Assembly: GCF_004135975.1 (NCBI RefSeq) | Contig: NZ_CP026538.1 | Span: forward strand, 3,100,001-3,164,000 | Direction of reading: 5' to 3' | Length of the DNA stretch: 64,000 bases | Source: Solidesulfovibrio carbinolicus | Lineage (GTDB): Bacteria; Desulfobacterota; Desulfovibrionia; Desulfovibrionales; Desulfovibrionaceae | Shown here: piece by piece, positions 17,520 through 26,559 of the stretch | How positions within the stretch are numbered: the first letter of the stretch is position 1 | How the letters are laid out: each line of letters opens with the position of its first letter | Made by a program: the position numbers and the translations under genes | Notes under the pieces: generated by a model | The model's input: the letters and a program-made list of their open reading frames with translations, nothing else | What the model was told of the DNA's origin: nothing | Databases searched by the model: none

Positions 17520-17729
17520 TCAGAACCCGGCTGGCAGCGCTTCCACCAGCACGTAGCGGGCGGCGAATCCCAAGGCATAGACCACGACAAAGGCCAGGAA
17601 GGCGGTCCGAAAGACGCCGGCCCCGCCGTTTTTTTCGGCCCGCCGGGCCAGGATGAAGCCCAGGACGGCGGCCAGCACGATGCCAAGCCCCAGGGCCGCC
17701 CCGACCACCGCCAACGACAACTCTTCCAT
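17520..17729 (-). CDS. Small two-helix membrane protein of unknown function
   Basis: A 69-residue protein with two hydrophobic segments (about residues 5-27 and 40-62) joined by a short basic loop 'ARRAEKNGG'. ATG 17729 is preceded by an AGGAGGG ribosome site, which decides the start over the longer frame. No family recognised. Upstream sits the AT-rich inverted-repeat element described at 17789-17891. Confidence 0.6.
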   Translation of the reverse strand: MEELSLAVVGAALGLGIVLAAVLGFILARRAEKNGGAGVFRTAFLAFVVVYALGFAARYVLVEALPAGF

Positions 17730-17788
17730 GCCCCTGCCCTCCTGCCTGTTTCCCGCCTTGTAGCCCATTGGCGGCCATTGTCCACCTC

Positions 17789-17891
17789 GTGTCGCGTCCG
17801 CGAAAAGCGCATATGGTTTTTTGGAGTCAACGAGCTAAAACCATTTATTTTTCTTAAAAAATACTCTCGTATTTTGTAAGGGACGCGACAC
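17789..17891. repeat. AT-rich element bounded by 11-bp inverted repeats
   Basis: GTGTCGCGTCC (17789-17799) and its exact complement GGACGCGACAC (17881-17891) enclose about 80 AT-rich bases. Inside are ATGGTTTT/AAAACCAT arms and the hairpin AAAATAC-TCTC-GTATTTT (17858-17875). The inner part, read on the minus strand, resembles the element at 54006-54055. Confidence 0.55.
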
Positions 17892-17973
17892 TCGTTTGCA
17901 GTCGCGCCCGGCCGGACAAGGCGATACGGCCAGGGGCATGAAAAAGCGCGCGCCCTTTCGAGCGCGCGCCGTG

Positions 17974-17990
17974 AAAAACCAGCGGTTTTT
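17974..17990. terminator. Short A/T-flanked hairpin, possible terminator
   Basis: AAAAACC-AGC-GGTTTTT, preceded by a GCGCGCG-rich hairpin around 17946-17969. It lies in the 515-base gap between the small membrane protein and gltA, where I see no gene. Confidence 0.4.
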
Positions 17991-18157
17991 GCCGCAACGC
18001 CTGCGGGCGACAGGCTTGTCATAGGGCCGCGATAGTGACCCTGCCGCGATCGTTTCCTCGCCAGCCCGAACCGGCCGCCACCCACCTTCCCTTTTCTCTG
18101 CTGGCTGGGTCTTCGCCTGCCGGTCTTTAACCGACCGAGTTGCCGGCTACCAACGAG

Positions 18158-18240
18158 GCCCCTTTAAACCCTTCTTCCATTGCAGGAGTCCGGGGGGATC
18201 ATCCCCCGGCCGCCGGAGGCGTATCTTCCCTCTGCCTCTC
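18158..18240 (-). repeat. Dispersed GC-rich intergenic repeat, copy B
   Basis: Minus-strand copy of the family, placed directly after the gltA stop. The core GCCTCCGGCGGCCGGGGG is followed by a hairpin of G and C runs and the same AATGGAAGAAGGG-like tail. Confidence 0.75.
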
Positions 18241-18244
18241 TCCC

Positions 18245-19531
18245 CTACCGCTGGTCCAGCGGCACGTATGGCCGGCGGGCCGGGCCGGTGTAGATCTGGC
18301 GCGGCCGGTGGATGCGGGTCGTGACGTCACGGTTTTCCTCGTGCCAGTGGGCGATCCAGCCGGGCAGCCGGCCGATGGCGAACATGACCGGGAACATGTT
18401 GACCGGGATGCCCAGGGCCCGCAGGATGATGCCGGAGTAGAAGTCCACGTTGGGGTAGAGCTTGCGGCTCTTGAAGTAGTCGTCGTTTAGGGCCGCTTCC
18501 TGGAGTTCCAGGGCGGCGTCCATGAGGGGGTCGCTGACGCCGGTTTCCAGCAGCAGGTTGTCGGCGGCCTTTTTGAGCACCTTGGCCCGGGGATCGAAGT
18601 TCTTGTAGACCCGGTGGCCAAAGCCCATGAGCCGTTTTTCCTTGCGCTTGACCATGTCCAGGAAGGTTTTGACCTTGTAGCGGCCGGCCATCATCTCGGT
18701 AAGCATCTGGATGACGGCGGCGTTGGCTCCGCCGTGCAGGCGTCCCCACAGGGCGCAGATGCCCGAGGACACGCTGGCGAACAGGTTGGCCTTGGTGGAG
18801 CCGACCATGCGCACGGTGGAGCAGGAGCAGTTCTGTTCATGGTCGGCGTGGACCACCAGAAACAGCGTCAGCGCCGCCACGGCCGCCTTGGTGGGCTCGT
18901 AGTCGCGGTTGGGCACGGAAAACATCATGTGCAGGAAGTTGCGGCAATAGCTGAGGTTCGGGTCGGGATACATGAACGGCAGGCCCAGGGATTTGCGGTA
19001 GCTGAAGGCCGCGATGGTGCGCACCTTGCTGATGAGCTTGGCCACGGCCAGGCGGAATTCGTCCGGGCTTTGGATTTCCAGCAGTTCGGGGTGGTAGTTG
19101 CCCAGGGAATTGATGACCGCCGACAAAATGGCCATCGGCTGGCCGCCGGGCTGAAACCCGTCGAAATGATGGAGCAAACCTTCGTGCAACAGCTCATGTT
19201 CGGACAACAGCCCGCGAAAGGCCGCACGTTCTTCGAGGGAGGGCAATTTGCCGAAGATCAGCAGCATGGCGGTTTCAATAAATGTGCTTTTTTCCGCCAA
19301 TTGTTCGATGGGGATGCCGCGGTGTCGCAGGATGCCCTTTTCGCCGTCCACGAAGGTGATGGCCGACTGGCAGGAGCCGGTGTTGCCGTAGCCGGGATCG
19401 AAAGCCAGCAGCCCGGCGTCCTTTTCCAGGGAGGTGATGTCGATGCCGACTTCGCCTTCGCTGCCGACCAGCACGGGCAGTTCGATGGAAAGGTCGCCGT
19501 ATTTGAGAATGGCGGCGTTGGATTTGGTCAT
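18245..19531 (-). CDS. gltA: Citrate synthase (type II, hexameric class)
   Basis: A 428-residue citrate synthase condensing oxaloacetate and acetyl-CoA. The size and N-terminal beta-rich extension ('[15 protein letters not shown]') match the E. coli GltA class that forms hexamers. Active-site regions are present: '[17 protein letters not shown]', '[13 protein letters not shown]' and '[14 protein letters not shown]', which hold the catalytic His residues and the substrate-binding Arg. The longer frame is cut to ATG 19531, which has a GGAGAAACC ribosome site. Downstream lies a dispersed repeat; upstream is fdhE on the same strand, 224 bases away. Confidence 0.95.
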   Translation of the reverse strand: MTKSNAAILKYGDLSIELPVLVGSEGEVGIDITSLEKDAGLLAFDPGYGNTGSCQSAITFVDGEKGILRHRGIPIEQLAEKSTFIETAMLLIFGKLPSLEERAAFRGLLSEHELLHEGLLHHFDGFQPGGQPMAILSAVINSLGNYHPELLEIQSPDEFRLAVAKLISKVRTIAAFSYRKSLGLPFMYPDPNLSYCRNFLHMMFSVPNRDYEPTKAAVAALTLFLVVHADHEQNCSCSTVRMVGSTKANLFASVSSGICALWGRLHGGANAAVIQMLTEMMAGRYKVKTFLDMVKRKEKRLMGFGHRVYKNFDPRAKVLKKAADNLLLETGVSDPLMDAALELQEAALNDDYFKSRKLYPNVDFYSGIILRALGIPVNMFPVMFAIGRLPGWIAHWHEENRDVTTRIHRPRQIYTGPARRPYVPLDQR

Positions 19532-19755
19532 GGTTTCTCCTCGGGCGCTCAGGATGCGGGAGAACGGCCCCAAGGGGCGCGGGGCCTTGATCAGTGCTTC
19601 GTCGACCGGCTTTTGTAGAAAAAAAATTCGGCCTTGTCTTCCCAAGAAATACGGCCCACCCCGCCGCCTTCCCCCGCCATCCTGAGCGCGACAGCGCCAA
19701 ACATCCGAAATACCGTATCTTATGTGGCCTTTGCCTCAACCCTCGGGCGTCATCC

Positions 19756-20637
19756 CTAGCCCCAGACCATCTGCCGCCAATCCATGGTGGCCGGCCGGTG
19801 GCCGTGCTGGCGGGCCAAAAGTTCGATGGGCGTCAGGGTCAGGGCGGCCACCTCGGGTGGCAGGCCGGGCAGGGCCTCGGCCGCCAGTTCGCCCAGGAAA
19901 TGGTTGCAGCGCCGGCACACGGCGACCCGCTCGCTCTCGTAGCCCGGCACGGCATAGACCTGCCCCTGGGGTCCCGGGGCCTCGCAGTGGGGGCATTCGC
20001 GGCGGGCAAAACGCCAGGTCGCGGCGCAAAAGGAGCAGGTCATGACTAGACCGGATGCGTCGCGCCGGCCATGGCCGGGCCAGGAGCCGCACACCGGGCA
20101 ATAGCCCCGGTTCCAGGCCATGCCCTCGACCAGCGGGGCAAGCGCCCGGCCACGCGCCATGGCCAGGGGCGTGACCAGCTGCACGCACCAAAACCCGAGC
20201 ACCCGGGGATCGACGCCAAGGGACCGGCCCAGGGCAATGAGCGCGGCGCGCCGGTCGGCCAGCAGATGGCCCACGGCCTCATCCAGGAATTCCGGCTCGC
20301 GGCAGGCGGCCTGGCCGACGTTGAGCAGATCGGCCCGGATGTCGCGAAAGCCGGCGGCCAGCACCGGATGCAGGGCCTCGAAGACCCGGCGCAGGGCCAG
20401 GCGGTCCATGGGGAATTCCTCGCGCGGCGAGAGGCTGGCCCCCTGCCCCAGGCGCACCGGATCGGGCTTGGGCAGGGGGACTGTCCCGGCCTCCCGGTCC
20501 AGCTCGGCCAAAAGCGGTTCCCGGGCCAGGAGCAAGCCCACGAAGGGATCGAGAAAAGCCCGGGCATGGGGCCGCTCCCTGCGCAAGCGCTGCACGGCGT
20601 CGGGGATGGACAGCAACTGATCGTCGGATTGGGTCAT
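19756..20637 (-). CDS. fdhE: FdhE-family formate dehydrogenase accessory protein (first copy)
   Basis: A 293-residue cytoplasmic rubredoxin-like protein required for formate dehydrogenase maturation in E. coli. Its C-terminal half has four Cys-pair motifs: 'CPVC', 'CSFC', 'CPHC' and 'CRRC', as in FdhE. ATG 20637 follows a GGGGAGG ribosome site. It is transcribed away from fdhA, sharing the 399-base intergenic region. A second, divergent FdhE-like gene lies after fdhB, so the FDH genes are bracketed by two accessory paralogues. Confidence 0.88.
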   Translation of the reverse strand: MTQSDDQLLSIPDAVQRLRRERPHARAFLDPFVGLLLAREPLLAELDREAGTVPLPKPDPVRLGQGASLSPREEFPMDRLALRRVFEALHPVLAAGFRDIRADLLNVGQAACREPEFLDEAVGHLLADRRAALIALGRSLGVDPRVLGFWCVQLVTPLAMARGRALAPLVEGMAWNRGYCPVCGSWPGHGRRDASGLVMTCSFCAATWRFARRECPHCEAPGPQGQVYAVPGYESERVAVCRRCNHFLGELAAEALPGLPPEVAALTLTPIELLARQHGHRPATMDWRQMVWG

Positions 20638-21036
20638 GACGCCTCCCCGGAGCGGCCCGGCGTTGGGTCGTGGCGGATCGCCCGGCAACATTGGGGCGGC
20701 CTGTTCTAGCCCAGGCGATGCCAAGAACCCCCGTCGGCGTCAAGGCGGGCCAGCGGCTGCGACAGCCCCTTCCAGGCTTTGTCCGCCAACCGGAGGCGCA
20801 AACTTTTTTCTTTGTATTTAAAATAACTTAGCTCGAAATTCCAGGCACTTGCGGCCCTATCGCATCAGTTTTCCAAATGAAACCGTGACTGCTTGTGCCA
20901 GATCTTGCGCAATCGGGATTGGTTTGACCGGCGGTAGCCTGCTTTTTATGACACTAATGTGCCTGATTAGACATAACACGTGGGATGCCGGGCGGTTTCG
21001 CCGCCTGATCGCTGGGGAACCTTTCAAGGAGGCCGT
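20638..21036. other. Divergent control region between fdhE and fdhA
   Basis: About 400 bases with no gene. The part from 20805 to 20985 is AT-rich compared with its surroundings and probably carries the fdhA promoter. I could not identify a convincing sigma-54 or sigma-70 pair. The AAGGAGG at 21026-21032 fixes the fdhA start. Confidence 0.5.
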
Positions 21037-24000
21037 ATGGGCATATCACGACGCGGATTTATGAAACTGACGGGGGCCGGTCTGGCCTGCCTGGGTCTTA
21101 AGGACCTGGGCCTGGACCCCCGTCCGGCGGCGGCGTACGCCACGACGCTGCGCATCGAAGGGGCCAAGGAATACCAGTCCACCTGCCCGTTTTGTTCGTG
21201 CGGGTGCAGCATTTTGATGTTCGTCAAGGACGGCAAGTTCTTAAGCTCCGAAGGCGACCCGGACTATCCGGTCAGCGAAGGGGCCCTTTGCCCCAAGGGC
21301 GCCGCTTTCCACTCCATGCACGTCAGCCATCACCGGATATTAAAGCCCAAGTACCGGGCTCCGGGCAGCGACAAGTGGGAAGAAAAGGACTGGGACTTCG
21401 TCCTGGACCGCATCGCCAAGCGCGTCAAGGAGACCCGCGACCGCGACTTCATGGAGAAAAACGACAAGGGACAGACCGTTAACCGGGTCGAGTCCATCTT
21501 CCACCTCGGCACCTCCCAGATGGACAACGAGGAGTGCGCCGTCACCCACCAAATGCTTCGCAGCCTGGGGGTCGTCCATCTCGACCACCAGGCCCGGGTC
21601 TGACACTCGCCCACTGTACCGGCTCTGGCAGAGTCGTTCGGACGCGGCGCGATGACCCAGCACTGGATTGACATCAAAAACGCCGACGTGGTGCTCATCA
21701 TGGGCAGCAACGCGGCGGAACACCACCCCATCTCGTTCAAATGGGTGCTTGCGGCCAAGGACGCCGGGGCCACGGTCATTCACGTGGACCCCAAGTTCTC
21801 CCGCACCTCGGCCCGTTGCGATTTCCACGTGCCCCTGCGTTCCGGCACGGACATCGCATTCCTCGGCGGCCTCATGAAGTACATCATGGACAAGGATCTG
21901 TACTTCAAGGACTACGTCGTCGACTACACCAACGCTTCCTTTATCGTCTCCGAAGGCTTCAGCTTCAAGGACGGTCTGTTCTCGGGTTTCGATCCGGTCA
22001 CTAAGACCTATGATCGCAAGACCTGGACCTTTGACAAGGACGAGAACGGCATTCCCAAGAAAGACAAGACGCTGCAGCACCCGCGTTGCGTCTTCCAGAT
22101 GATGAAGCAGCACTATTCCCGCTACGGCATCGACACGGTTTCCGGCATCACCGGCGTGTCCAAGGAAAATCTGCTCAAGGTCTGGGACGCGGTGGCTTCC
22201 ACGGGCAAACCGACCAAGGTTGCCACCATGATGTACGCCCTGGGCTGGACCCAGCATTCGGTGGGCGTGCAGAACATCCGCTGCGCCGGCATCCTCCAGC
22301 TGCTTCTGGGCAACGTGGGCATGGCCGGCGGCGGCGTCAACGCCATGCGCGGCGAGCCCAACGTCCAGGGTTCCACCGACCACGCCCTGCTCTATGACGC
22401 GCTCCCCGGTTACCATTCCGTGCCGACCACGGCCTGGCCGACCCTGGCCGACTACCTCAAGGCCAACACGCCGGTGACCAAGGACCCCAAGAGCGTCAAC
22501 TGGTGGCAAAACCGGCCCAAGTACGTGGTGAGTCTGCTCAAGGGCTGGTTCGGCGACGCGGCCACCCCGGAAAACGAGTTCGGCTATGGCTGGCTGCCGA
22601 AAATCGAGCCCAACGTCGAGTACGCCAGCTTGTTCATGTTCGACAAGATGTACAAGGGCAAGATCAAGGGCGGGTTCATCTATGGCCACAACCCGGCCAT
22701 GTCCATGCCCAACACCCACAAGATCAGAAAAGCGCTGAGTAACCTTGACTGGCTGGTCATCGGCGAGGCCCACGAGACCGAGACCTGCGCCTTCTGGCGC
22801 CAGCCCGGCACGGACCCCAAGTCCGTCAAGACCGAGGTTTTTATGCTGCCGTCGTGCCAGCGCGGCGAAAAGGACGGCACCACCTCCAACTCCGGCCGCT
22901 GGCACATGTGGCACTACAAGGGCTATGAGCCGGCCGGCGACAGCAAGCCCATGGGCTGGATGGTCGTCGAGATCATGAAGGGTGTGCGGTCCCTCTACAA
23001 GAAGGAAGGCGGTGCGTTCCCGACGCCCATCCTCAACGCCGACTGGTACGAGCAGTACGACGCGGACTTCATGGCCAAGAAGATCAACGGCCAGTTCACC
23101 CGCGACGTCACCATCGGCGACAAGCAGTACAAGAAGGGCGACCAGGTGCCGGCCTTTGCCATGCTGGCCGCCGACGGTTCCACCACCAGCCTGTGCTGGG
23201 TCTACGCCGGCAGCTACGGCCCCGGCGGCAACCTGACCAAACGCCGCGACCACACCCAAACGCCCATGCAGGCCAAGATCGGCCTGTTCCCGAACTACTC
23301 CTGGGCCTGGCCCGTCAACCGGCGCATCATCTACAACCGCGCCTCGGTGGACGTGAACGGCAAGCCGTTCAATCCGGCCAAGACCGTCATCGCCTGGGAA
23401 GAGGGCAAATGGATCGGCGACGTGCCTGACGGGCCGGCGCCCCCCATGGCCGATCCCAAGGGCGTGTATCCGTTCATCATGCATACCGAAGGCTTTGGTC
23501 AGCTCTTCGGCCCCGGCCGCGTGGACGGCCCCCTGCCCGAACACTACGAACCGGCGGAAACGCCCATCACGGCCAACCCCTTCTCCAAGCAGATGAGCAA
23601 CCCCTGCATGAAGGTGGCGGAAAGCGACATCGACGCCCTGGCCAAAAACGGCGATCCGCGCTTTCCCATCGTGCTCACCACCTACAGCCTCACCGAGCAC
23701 TGGTGCGGCGGCGGCGACACCCGCAACACCCCGGCCCTGCTCGAAGCCGAACCCCAGCTCTATGTGGAGATCAGCCAGGAGCTGGCCAAGGAAAAAGGCG
23801 TCAAAAATGGTGATGTCATCATCATTGAGACCCTGCGGGGCAAGGTCGAGGCCGTGGCCATGGTCACGGTGCGCATGACGCCGCTGACCGTGCAGGGCAA
23901 GACCCTTCACCTGATCGGGATGCCGTTTTGCTTCGGCTGGACCACCCCGGGCTGCGGCGACGCCACCAACCGCCTGACGGTTTCCGTGGCCGACCCCAAC

Positions 24001-24075
24001 ACCCGCATCCCCGAGTACAAGGCCTGCCTGTGCAACGTGCGCAAGGCCGACAAGGTGACGGAACTGCAACGCTAA
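21037..24075 (+). CDS. fdhA: Periplasmic formate dehydrogenase catalytic subunit, selenocysteine-containing (UGA at 21601)
   Basis: A 1012-residue W/Mo-bis-MGD formate dehydrogenase alpha subunit read through an in-frame TGA (21601-21603) as selenocysteine 189. The residues around it (ARV-Sec-HSPTV) are those of FDH active sites, and both flanking frames are in register and complete, so this is not a frameshift. The N-terminus has a Tat signal 'SRRGFMK' and a [4Fe-4S] motif 'CPFCSCGC' with a later 'CPKG'. The enzyme oxidises formate to CO2 in the periplasm. ATG 21037 replaces an upstream GTG because of AAGGAGG. fdhB follows after 57 bases containing a strong hairpin. No membrane or cytochrome subunit is present. 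Confidence 0.97.
21601..21640 (+). promoter_or_regulatory. Bacterial SECIS element downstream of the fdhA UGA
   Basis: A 7-bp stem (21620-21626 with 21630-21636) with a GGC loop begins 16 bases after the UGA, the usual place for the SelB-binding hairpin. One G-U pair is included. The loop resembles the GGU-type loop of E. coli fdhF. Confidence 0.6.
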
Positions 24076-24081
24076 CGCGCA

Positions 24082-24112
24082 TCGCGGCCGGGAGAAATTC
24101 TCCCGGCCGCGA
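24082..24112 (+). promoter_or_regulatory. 15-bp perfect hairpin between fdhA and fdhB
   Basis: Arms 24082-24096 and 24098-24112 are exact complements around a single A. It fills most of the gap between the two subunit genes and lacks a T run, so it may protect or set the ratio of the fdhA message instead of terminating it. Confidence 0.6.
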
Positions 24113-24132
24113 CTTATGAAGGGGAGTCCGCC

Positions 24133-24861
24133 ATGCCCAAGGCGTTTTTCATTGATACTTCACGTTGCACGGCCTGCCGGGGTTGCCAGGTGGCCTGCAA
24201 GGAATGGCACCAGCATCAGGCCGTGCCCACGCTGCAACGCGGCACGCACCAGAACCCGCCCGACTTTACGCCGTACAACTACAAAATCGTGCGGTTTAGC
24301 GAACACAAGATCGACGGCAAGATCAAATGGCTGTTTTTCCCGGACCAGTGCCGCCATTGCCTGGTCCCGCCCTGCAAGGACGCCGCCGACGCCTACGTGC
24401 CCGGGGCCGTTGTCCAGGACGAGGCCACCGGCGCCGTGCTCTACACCGACAAGACCAAGCAGCTCACCATCGACCAGGCCCGGGAAGTGCGCGACGTGTG
24501 CCCCTACGCCATCCCCGTGCGCAACGAAGCCACCGGGATGCTCAGCAAGTGCGACTGGTGCATCGACCGCCAGCGCGCCGGCATGAAGCCCGCCTGCGTC
24601 AAGACCTGCTGCACCGGCTCCATGAACATCGGCGAGCGGGCCGACATGCTGGTCCTGGCCCGCCAGACCCTGGAAAAAGTGAAAAAGACCCACCCCGAGG
24701 CGACCCTTCTCGATGAAGACTACCTCGCGGTGATTTACCTCATTACCGAACCGCGCAAGCTGTACCACGAATTCGCCGAGCGCCGGGAGCAGATGCATCC
24801 CATGATCAGGCAAGCCTTCCTGGCCATGCTGGCCCGCCCCGCGTCGCGCCTTCGCGGATAA
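24133..24861 (+). CDS. fdhB: Formate dehydrogenase iron-sulfur subunit
   Basis: A 242-residue ferredoxin-like electron-transfer subunit with four [4Fe-4S] cluster motifs: 'CTACRGCQVAC' near the N-terminus, 'CRHCLVPPC', 'CPY' with neighbouring Cys residues, and 'CDWCIDRQRAG...C...C'. There is no signal peptide or C-terminal membrane helix, so the protein is expected to be exported together with FdhA by the Tat system and to pass electrons to a soluble periplasmic cytochrome c3-type protein, as in Desulfovibrio FdhAB. A GGGGAG ribosome site precedes ATG 24133. Confidence 0.95.
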   Translation: MPKAFFIDTSRCTACRGCQVACKEWHQHQAVPTLQRGTHQNPPDFTPYNYKIVRFSEHKIDGKIKWLFFPDQCRHCLVPPCKDAADAYVPGAVVQDEATGAVLYTDKTKQLTIDQAREVRDVCPYAIPVRNEATGMLSKCDWCIDRQRAGMKPACVKTCCTGSMNIGERADMLVLARQTLEKVKKTHPEATLLDEDYLAVIYLITEPRKLYHEFAERREQMHPMIRQAFLAMLARPASRLRG

Positions 24862-24882
24862 CGCCGCCGTTCGTGTTCCCGC

Positions 24883-24933
24883 GGACCGGCCCGTCCGCCA
24901 TCTGCCAGTGGCGTCCGGGCCGGTCCGTCTTTT
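24883..24933 (+). terminator. Probable terminator after fdhB
   Basis: 11-bp perfect arms (24883-24893 and 24916-24926) with a 22-base loop, followed by GTCTTTTC. Confidence 0.6.
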
Positions 24934-24993
24934 CAGGCCAAAGGCTTTCGCCTATCCTGAAGAACTTTTCACTTTCTCCCCGAGGTTGCCTCC

Positions 24994-25902
24994 ATGCGCA
25001 TGCGCATTCCCCACGCTCCCCAGCCTGATCTGCCCGACATGCCGCCGCCGGACGCGTCCCAGGCCCTGGCCCAACCGTTCGTCGCCCTGGCCGCAGCGCG
25101 CCGCGACATCGCCGCCGGCCTGCCCCAGGGGCTTTTTGCCGTCGCTTATGACCCGGACCGCTTCGCCGCCGGCGAAACGCTTTTGGCCGACGTCGAGCCG
25201 GCCGTGCTCGTGCCGGGTTTCCTGGCCGCCGCCGAGAAGCTGCTGCCGGCCATGACCGGCATTTTCCCGGCCCTGTCCCGGGAAGCCGGGACGCTCGGCC
25301 AATTCCTGGCCCAGGGACCGCGCCTGGCCGGGGCGCTTGTGGCCGCCTTTTTCACCGACGCGGCCGAGGATTTCCAAGCCTTGGGCGCGGAAATGGGCAT
25401 CCGGCCGGAGACGCTGCTGTTTTTGACCCAGGAGATCGTCGCCACGGTGCTGCGGGCCGAAGCCCCCGGCATCGCCGCCCTGGCCGACGACGCGCTGTGG
25501 CGCAAGAGCCACTGCCCGGTATGCGGCTCCGCCCCGGACCTGGGCCTGCTCAAGGAGCAGCCCGAGCCGTCGGAGTTCCTCATCGCCAAGGCCGGGCGGC
25601 TGATGCTCCACTGCTCGCTGTGCGGCCATCTGTGGCGCTTTCCCCGGCTCACCTGCCCGACCTGCGGCGAGACCGATCACGAAAAGCTCGAGCTCTTCAT
25701 GCCCGAAGGCCGGGCGCGCGAGCGCATCCACGCCTGCACCACCTGCCGCCGCTATTTCGTGGTGACCAACCGGGTGGACAGCGATCTGGCCTTCGACCCC
25801 GACGCCCTGGGGCCGGCCCTGGCCCACCTCGACGCCGCCGCCCGGGAGCGGGGCTACGAGCCGGTCTGCGTCATGCCCTGGAACCAGTTCGAAGCGTCGT
25901 AA
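24994..25902 (+). CDS. fdhE2: FdhE-family accessory protein (second copy)
   Basis: A 302-residue FdhE paralogue. It keeps the four Cys-pair motifs: 'CPVC', 'CSLC', 'CPTC' and 'CTTC', but differs strongly from the first copy outside them and has a longer N-terminal helical region. It lies directly after fdhB in the same direction, so its product is the likelier dedicated partner of this FDH; the other copy is divergent. FdhE proteins act in the cytoplasm before Tat export. The choice between ATG 24994 and the in-frame ATG 25000 is open. Confidence 0.85.
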   Translation: MRMRIPHAPQPDLPDMPPPDASQALAQPFVALAAARRDIAAGLPQGLFAVAYDPDRFAAGETLLADVEPAVLVPGFLAAAEKLLPAMTGIFPALSREAGTLGQFLAQGPRLAGALVAAFFTDAAEDFQALGAEMGIRPETLLFLTQEIVATVLRAEAPGIAALADDALWRKSHCPVCGSAPDLGLLKEQPEPSEFLIAKAGRLMLHCSLCGHLWRFPRLTCPTCGETDHEKLELFMPEGRARERIHACTTCRRYFVVTNRVDSDLAFDPDALGPALAHLDAAARERGYEPVCVMPWNQFEAS

Positions 25903-25927
25903 ATCCGCCGCACCCGCCCAAAGGACG

Positions 25928-25963
25928 AACGCGCCCGCCGTCAGAAGACAGCGGGCGCGTTTT
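25928..25963 (+). terminator. Intrinsic terminator after second fdhE
   Basis: An 11-bp perfect stem (25928-25938 with 25951-25961) followed by a short T run, 25 bases after the stop. Confidence 0.82.
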
Positions 25964-26187
25964 GCGTCGGATGCGGCGTGCGTTGTCGGCGGGAGCGCGG
26001 CTCTTTGCGGCGACGCCGGGGGATTATCCTGTCTCCTGGCCTGGGGCAAAGCCGACAAGGCACGCCCCGCCGCCGTCCGGTCGGGTCATGCCAATGCCAT
26101 TTCTCAAACAAAAGCAAATGGCAAACAACCCATTGATTCAATTGTCTATTTCTACAACACAACTGTCGTCATGTTGTAGAATAGGCG

Positions 26188-26559
26188 TTACGCGCCTGAG
26201 GCCGTCCCGGTCGGAACCGGCGCGCCGTCCGGGGCGCAACCGGACTCGGACGCGGCCGGTTCGGCGGAAAACCGCCCGCCCCGGGTCGGCAGGGGCGGTG
26301 CGGGACGACGCCCGTAGCGCAAATGCCAATAGGCCCAGGAGCGGACGTCAAAAACGCCTGGCGGAGCGTTATCCAGGGCCTCGCGGTATTCCTGCGGCCC
26401 GACCAGCCCTTCCAGACGGCGCAAATCCTCAATGCCGCCATAGGTCATGACATGGGCCAGGAAATGCCTGGGATCGGCCAGGGCTTCGGCCGGCTCCTTG
26501 AACCAGACCACGCGCCGGGCCACCTCCAGCAATTCCGGGGTTTCGGGCAGCGGCTTCAT
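26188..26559 (-). CDS. Small partner protein of the AbiEii-like gene
   Basis: A 123-residue soluble protein. The front part (about 1-92) has a conserved-looking core: 'VVWFKEPAEAL', 'FLAHVMTYGG', 'EALDNAPPGVFDVRSWAYWH', ending in Pro-rich 'RPAPPLPTR'; the last 30 residues look disordered. I recall proteins of this type encoded beside AbiEii-family nucleotidyltransferases, which suggests the other half of a toxin-antitoxin or defence pair, but no function is established here. Its ATG overlaps the stop of the upstream AbiEii-like gene by four bases (ATGA), so translation is coupled. Confidence 0.65.
   Translation of the reverse strand: MKPLPETPELLEVARRVVWFKEPAEALADPRHFLAHVMTYGGIEDLRRLEGLVGPQEYREALDNAPPGVFDVRSWAYWHLRYGRRPAPPLPTRGGRFSAEPAASESGCAPDGAPVPTGTASGA

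Noticed and set aside
20890-20925. Sigma-54 type promoter before fdhA
   Set aside because: TGTGCCAGATCTTGC resembles the -24/-12 pattern but lacks the GG at -24 with correct spacing.
20980-21603. Separate short molybdopterin oxidoreductase gene ending at TGA 21603, followed by a second gene from 21652
   Set aside because: Both parts are in the same frame and join across the TGA at the exact position of the FDH selenocysteine, so they are one gene.
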